Below are positions 21,431 to 24,870 of a stretch of 24,870 nt of DNA, in pieces. The stretch covers positions 1 through 24,870 of the forward strand of contig JAAXVE010000002.1 in assembly GCA_013335665.1 (NCBI GenBank). Reading direction: 5' to 3'. A model generated the notes under the pieces. That model did no database searches and was not told the origin of the DNA. It saw only the letters and a list, made by a program, of their open reading frames with translations. A program made the position numbers and the translations under genes. The stretch comes from Candidatus Falkowiibacteriota bacterium (GTDB lineage Bacteria > Patescibacteriota > Patescibacteriia > Patescibacteriales > GWE2-39-37). The first letter of the stretch is position 1. The number at the start of each line of letters is the position of its first letter.

Positions 21431-22474
21431 CTACATTTCATCAGTTGATTGAGCGGTCACTTTGGCCAACAACTCAGGGTCGGACAACAATATACCCGTC
21501 CCCTTAACTAGGCAGATGAGCGGATCATCGGCAACACGCACCGGTATCTTGGTCTCTTGAGCAATCGCCTTGTCAAAACCGCGTAGCAAGGCGCCACCGC
21601 CAGTCAAGACGATTCCATGTTCGTAAATATCGGCCACTAATTCAGGTGGCGTGGCTTCGAGGGTTATTTTAATATTGTCTATAATCTGGCGCAGGCTCCG
21701 GCTTATCGTCTCCCTAACCTGACTGTCGTTAATTTTGATGCTTCGTGGCAGGCCGTTGATCAGATCACGACCGCGAACTTCCATATCCATGGCTTCACGC
21801 AACGGTATGGCAGAACCAATTCTAATTTTGATTGATTCGGCAACCTGTTCGCCGATCAAAATATTAAACTCTTCACGGATGAATTGAGTAATGCAATTGT
21901 CCAGCTCGTTTCCGGCTACGCGCAAAGACTTATAGGTCACCACGCCACCCAAGGAGATGACGGCAATCTCCGTCGTGCCACCGCCAATATCAACTACCAT
22001 GGTTGCGCGAGGGTCAGTTACGGGCAAACGAGCACCGATGGCCGAAGCCATAGATTCTTCAATTAAGAAAACTTTACGGGCGCCAGCTGATTTAGCCGCA
22101 TCTTCAACCGCTTTCTTTTCCACCTCAGTAATATCAAGAGGAATGCCGATAATGACACGCGGACGAGGAGCTAGAGCAAAGTCGCCTTCATGAGCTTTAT
22201 CAATGAAATATTTGAGCATTTTTTCCGTAACTTCGAAGTCTGAAATAACGCCATCAACCAATGGTTTTACCGCCTGGATATGAGCTGGGGTCTTGCCGAT
22301 CATCTTTCTAGCCTCCTCACCGATGGCCAAAATCTCGTCCGTACGGATATTGACAGCAACCACTGTCGGCTCATTGATTACGATTCCCTTGTCTTGCACG
22401 TACACCAAAGTATTCTTAGTTCCCAAGTCGATGCCTAAGTCATGGCTGAATTTTCCAAAAAATCTATTAAACAT
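21431..22474 (-). CDS. mreB: Rod shape-determining actin homologue MreB
   Basis: This 347-aa protein is full length. Phosphate-1 'GIDLGTKNTLVYV' (residues 15-27), phosphate-2 'VVDIGGGTTEIAVISLGG' (near 159-176) and adenosine 'VLTGGGALLRG' (near 291-301) motifs mark an actin/Hsp70-fold ATPase. MreB filaments position side-wall synthesis, implying a rod-like cell or at least MreB-guided growth. Its ATG lies 8 nt inside the 3' end of the MazG-like gene, so translation is likely coupled. MreC, MreD and PBP2 follow in the same operon. Confidence 0.98.
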   Translation of the reverse strand: MFNRFFGKFSHDLGIDLGTKNTLVYVQDKGIVINEPTVVAVNIRTDEILAIGEEARKMIGKTPAHIQAVKPLVDGVISDFEVTEKMLKYFIDKAHEGDFALAPRPRVIIGIPLDITEVEKKAVEDAAKSAGARKVFLIEESMASAIGARLPVTDPRATMVVDIGGGTTEIAVISLGGVVTYKSLRVAGNELDNCITQFIREEFNILIGEQVAESIKIRIGSAIPLREAMDMEVRGRDLINGLPRSIKINDSQVRETISRSLRQIIDNIKITLEATPPELVADIYEHGIVLTGGGALLRGFDKAIAQETKIPVRVADDPLICLVKGTGILLSDPELLAKVTAQSTDEM

Positions 22475-22799
22475 TATTTTTATTGGCTAATTGTTCATTC
22501 TTATGATTCCAATCCCTGTTTTTATTACGTTCTATTTTTTTATTAATTTCACTTGGCAGATCCACCTCTAATATGGCGCAAAGATGAAAAAGTCTTATAG
22601 CTATGTCGGCCAGCTCCTCGGATATGCAATCCGGACCTTCGCTCCGACCGCGTCTATAGGCTTCGTAAGCTTCGCTAACTTCGCTATGGAGCAAGGCGAA
22701 TTTCTCAGGCAGGTTGATTTCATCAGGACTGATCCCCCAATTTTTTTCCACTGCAAGGCGTTTCACCTCATCGATATATGCGGCGATAGTTTTATCCAT
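22467..22799 (-). CDS. MazG-like NTP pyrophosphohydrolase
   Basis: This 110-aa all-alpha protein has the MazG metal-binding pattern: Glu40-x-x-Glu43 in 'LHSEVSEAYEA', and Glu62-x-x-Asp65 in 'SEELADIAIRL'. It matches the small single-domain MazG-like family, which hydrolyses nucleoside triphosphates to monophosphate and pyrophosphate, often to clear non-canonical nucleotides. The C-terminal tail is basic and Asn-rich and is partly fixed by the overlap with the mreB start. It starts 2 nt after proS. Substrate cannot be predicted; its place in an elongation operon may reflect expression level rather than function. Confidence 0.85.
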   Translation of the reverse strand: MDKTIAAYIDEVKRLAVEKNWGISPDEINLPEKFALLHSEVSEAYEAYRRGRSEGPDCISEELADIAIRLFHLCAILEVDLPSEINKKIERNKNRDWNHKNEQLANKNNV

Positions 22800-22801
22800 G
22801 C

Positions 22802-24034
22802 CTATTTTTTTACCATTTCCAGTAAGCGGCTAATGGTAACTAGCTCGCTTTCTTGTTTATTACGCTTCTTGACTTCGACCTTATTGCCTTGAGCCAAAGT
22901 CTTCTCACTGACCACCACTCTGAGTGGACAACCGATCAGATCAGCCTCAGCGAATTTTTCACCAGCCGAAATGTCTCGATCGTCATATAATACTTCTACT
23001 CCGCGATCAAGCAGAGCTTCGTAAATTTCTTCAGCAACCTTTTCCTGTTTCAAGCTTAGCAAGTGGACTTGATATGGTGCTACTGTTTCCGGCCAAATTA
23101 TACCCCTGTCGTCATGGTGCACTTCAACAATCGTACCAAGTACGCGGGTCGGACCGATGCCATAACAACCCATCTCTACCGGCTTCATGTCGCCTTCTGC
23201 AGTCTTGACGGCAAAGTCAACCGCATCGGAAAAACGGGTGCGCAACTTGAAGATATTGCCGACTTCAACGGCTTTTTCCTGACGCAGCTCGGTTTTTTCG
23301 CAATTTGGACAATGTGGGTGCTCTTCAATAAGTTCCTGATTGACAGCGATCTGGCAATCGTCGCAAATATAAATCGTATCTTCACCAGCCGATGTCACGG
23401 TCTGAAATTCGTGGGAAAACTTAGAAAAAGCTCCGCCCGAGGCAAAAGTCAGATAAGTGACGTCCAAGAGGCCGCAACGCTCGAAAATCTTGAAGTAAGC
23501 TTTCTGGGCGGTCTTGTAATACTTATTCAAATCAGCCTCGTCGGCATGAAAGGAATAAAGATCTTTCATAAGAAATTCGCGGCCCCGGATCAAACCGGCT
23601 TTAGCGCGTTTCTCATTGCGGAATTTTGTCTGTATCTGGAACACCTGGGTTGGAAGCTCTTTGTAAGAAAAAACGTGACGTTTGGCCAAAGGCGTAACCA
23701 CTTCTTCATGCGTCGCACCCAAGGCGTATTCCCTGTTGTCAGAGCCCTTAAGCTTGAACAAGGCATCAAAACCCTCCCAGCGTCCGGTTGCCTGCCAGAC
23801 TTCTTTCGGGTGCAAGGCAGGCATTTGCAGCTCCTGTCCGCCGATAGCAACCATCTCCTCGCGAATGATCTGATTGATTTTCTGCAGGACACGCAAGCCT
23901 AGCGGTAACAAGGTATAAATGCCAGCGCCGACCTTGTCGACGAAACCGGCACGAATCAAAACCTGCGCATTGTAACTTTCCTCATCTTTCGGAATGTCAC
24001 GGCTAACTTTGGTAAAAAATTTTGATTGTCTCAT
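22802..24034 (-). CDS. proS: Prolyl-tRNA synthetase, compact form without editing domain
   Basis: With the ATG at 24034 the protein is 410 aa; a TTG four codons upstream is also in frame, but 'MRQSKFFTK' is the usual start. Class II motifs are present: motif 2 'TKFRNEKRAKAGLIRGREF', the proline-site 'MKDLYSFHA', and motif 3 'GCYGIGPTRVLG'. The C-terminal anticodon-binding domain follows ('PYQVHLLSLKQEKVAEEIY' onward). Standard bacterial ProRS is about 570 aa with a 180-residue editing insertion between motifs 2 and 3. Here only a short four-cysteine segment remains (CDDC...CPNC). The enzyme charges tRNA-Pro but should lack cis-editing of Ala-tRNA-Pro. First gene of the operon continuing to mazG and mreBCD. 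Confidence 0.96.
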   Translation of the reverse strand: MRQSKFFTKVSRDIPKDEESYNAQVLIRAGFVDKVGAGIYTLLPLGLRVLQKINQIIREEMVAIGGQELQMPALHPKEVWQATGRWEGFDALFKLKGSDNREYALGATHEEVVTPLAKRHVFSYKELPTQVFQIQTKFRNEKRAKAGLIRGREFLMKDLYSFHADEADLNKYYKTAQKAYFKIFERCGLLDVTYLTFASGGAFSKFSHEFQTVTSAGEDTIYICDDCQIAVNQELIEEHPHCPNCEKTELRQEKAVEVGNIFKLRTRFSDAVDFAVKTAEGDMKPVEMGCYGIGPTRVLGTIVEVHHDDRGIIWPETVAPYQVHLLSLKQEKVAEEIYEALLDRGVEVLYDDRDISAGEKFAEADLIGCPLRVVVSEKTLAQGNKVEVKKRNKQESELVTISRLLEMVKK

Positions 24035-24086
24035 ACGGGCTTGCAATAAAAAATTGGGCTTAAAAATAAGCTTGTAATATGGATAT

Positions 24087-24116
24087 ATCTTAACCCACTA
24101 AGACCCCTTTTGTCAA
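24087..24116 (-). promoter_or_regulatory. Probable promoter of the proS-mre operon
   Basis: On the minus strand a perfect TTGACA (24116-24111), 18-nt spacer, TAAGAT (24092-24087), with predicted start near 24080. It begins right at the foot of the secF terminator, whose A-run overlaps the -35 box. The -10 match is only 4 of 6. Confidence 0.55.
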
Positions 24117-24150
24117 AATTAAGAGGGGCGTTGCCGCCCCTCTTAAAATA
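24115..24150 (-). terminator. Intrinsic terminator after secF
   Basis: A 12-bp perfect stem (24119-24130 with 24135-24146, loop TTGC), GC-rich, followed on the minus strand by TTTT (24118-24115). It separates secF from proS. Confidence 0.88.
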
Positions 24151-24172
24151 TCGAAAAACTCTTATTATAGTT

Positions 24173-24870
24173 TTATGCCTTTTGGCGCCATTTCTCCCAA
24201 ACCACCAAAATTGGCGATGCTACAAAAATCGAAGAATAAGTTCCGATAGCGATACCGACGGTCAATGCCAAGGCAAAAGTGCGAATAGATTCCCCGCCAA
24301 AAACAGTAACTGCAACCAGGGTCAGCAACACAGTTACTGAGGTATTGACCGAACGGACCAAGGTCTGATTTAAACTCACGTTAACCGTACCCTCAAAATC
24401 GGAGTGGCTCTTCGGTAGGTTCTCGCGAATACGATCGAATACGACGATAGTGTCATGCACCGAATAGCCGATAACAGTCAGAATGGCAGCAACGAAAGGG
24501 GTGTTAATCTCGACATTGTAGAATTTGCCCAACACCGAAAAGACTCCCAAAGTAATGATGGTGTCATGGGATAAAGCAATCAACGCAGCCATACCATATT
24601 TCCAAGATGCAATCGGCTTAGAAACCTTGCGGAAAGCCCAGCTGATGTAGAGGACGATCGCCAGCAAGACAAAGAAGATGGCATTAACTGATTTCTGCTT
24701 CAACTCCTGTCCGATCGATGGGCCAACAGAATCAAAACGCGTCTCTTCCACTTTATTGTCCTTGCTTTTAGTCTTTGCGAGCTTATCGAGACTGCTCAAT
24801 ACTGCCTGATGTTTCTCTTCTGTCGAATCCTGGAAACGCAGAATCATGTCCTGGTTGCCGACTGGCTGAA
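24173..24870 (-). CDS. secF: Protein translocase subunit SecF (5' end outside the window)
   Basis: The reading frame stays open to the window edge (residues 'QPVGNQD' precede the first internal Met), so the N-terminal part, including the first membrane segment, is missing. The visible 232 residues hold part of the periplasmic P1 domain, then about five membrane segments. The SecF signature 'GYSVHDTIVVFDRIRENL' lies in the middle, and 'LNQTLVRSVNTSVTVLL' follows. SecF with SecD pulls exported proteins out of the SecYEG channel using the ion gradient. secD is expected just upstream, outside the window. A terminator follows the stop. Confidence 0.95.
   Translation of the reverse strand, partial: QPVGNQDMILRFQDSTEEKHQAVLSSLDKLAKTKSKDNKVEETRFDSVGPSIGQELKQKSVNAIFFVLLAIVLYISWAFRKVSKPIASWKYGMAALIALSHDTIITLGVFSVLGKFYNVEINTPFVAAILTVIGYSVHDTIVVFDRIRENLPKSHSDFEGTVNVSLNQTLVRSVNTSVTVLLTLVAVTVFGGESIRTFALALTVGIAIGTYSSIFVASPILVVWEKWRQKA

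Noticed and set aside
23063..23902. 279-codon open frame on the plus strand inside proS
   Set aside because: It is fully antisense to proS, whose motifs are all intact. No ribosome binding site, promoter or recognisable domain is seen in it.
1..24870. CRISPR array, tRNA/rRNA genes, prophage or transposase
   Set aside because: No regularly spaced direct repeats, no cloverleaf or rRNA-like stretches, and no integrase, transposase or phage structural motifs were seen on either strand.

Overview
The window reads as a piece of a Patescibacteria (Candidate Phyla Radiation) chromosome, probably from the Parcubacteria side. This is inferred from sequence habits, not from a database match. The signs are a short HrcA (226 aa), a compact prolyl-tRNA synthetase (about 410 aa) without the editing insertion, secreted proteins built from CARDB-like repeats and a repeated 'GEAWY...RYYL' module, many starts without a Shine-Dalgarno, and AT-rich intergenic inverted repeats including a perfect 20-bp CCTGCC/GGCAGG palindrome. 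All genes but one are on the minus strand, so transcription runs from high to low coordinates. There are no tRNA or rRNA genes, no CRISPR array, and no insertion sequence with a transposase.

Layout, in transcription order. (1) 24870-24115: the 3' part of secF, closed by a strong terminator. (2) 24116-17999: an elongation operon, proS - MazG-like pyrophosphatase - mreB - mreC - mreD - mrdA (PBP2), with gaps of 1-8 bp or an overlap. (3) 17990-16058: a secreted modular protein with its own probable promoter. (4) 15998-15268: a plus-strand secreted 3D-domain protein and a minus-strand aminotransferase-fold protein, transcribed from back-to-back promoters whose -35 boxes form a palindrome. (5) 14005-13742: an apparently undescribed small RNA with its own promoter, an internal long hairpin and an intrinsic terminator. 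(6) 13656-7854: a heat-shock cluster, hrcA - grpE - hsp20 - dnaK - small membrane protein - DUF3467 protein - dnaJ, headed by a CIRCE operator embedded in a sigma70-type promoter. (7) 7802-6084: an unknown 183-aa protein translationally coupled to an HtrA-type protease. (8) 6053-4560: a secreted CARDB-repeat protein. (9) 4547-31: a five-gene ABC-2/Gld-type operon (ATPase - permease - GldG-like - thioredoxin-like - DUF4340) with a promoter, a 13-bp-arm palindrome at the predicted transcription start, and a terminator.

Together the window covers rod-shape and wall synthesis (MreBCD/PBP2), protein folding and quality control (Hsp70 system, Hsp20, HtrA), export (SecF) and a cell-surface ABC machine. 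The most promising leads are the small RNA at 13742-13970, the aminotransferase-fold protein whose catalytic lysine position is a glutamate, and the divergent promoter/leader-terminator arrangement at 15268-15432.
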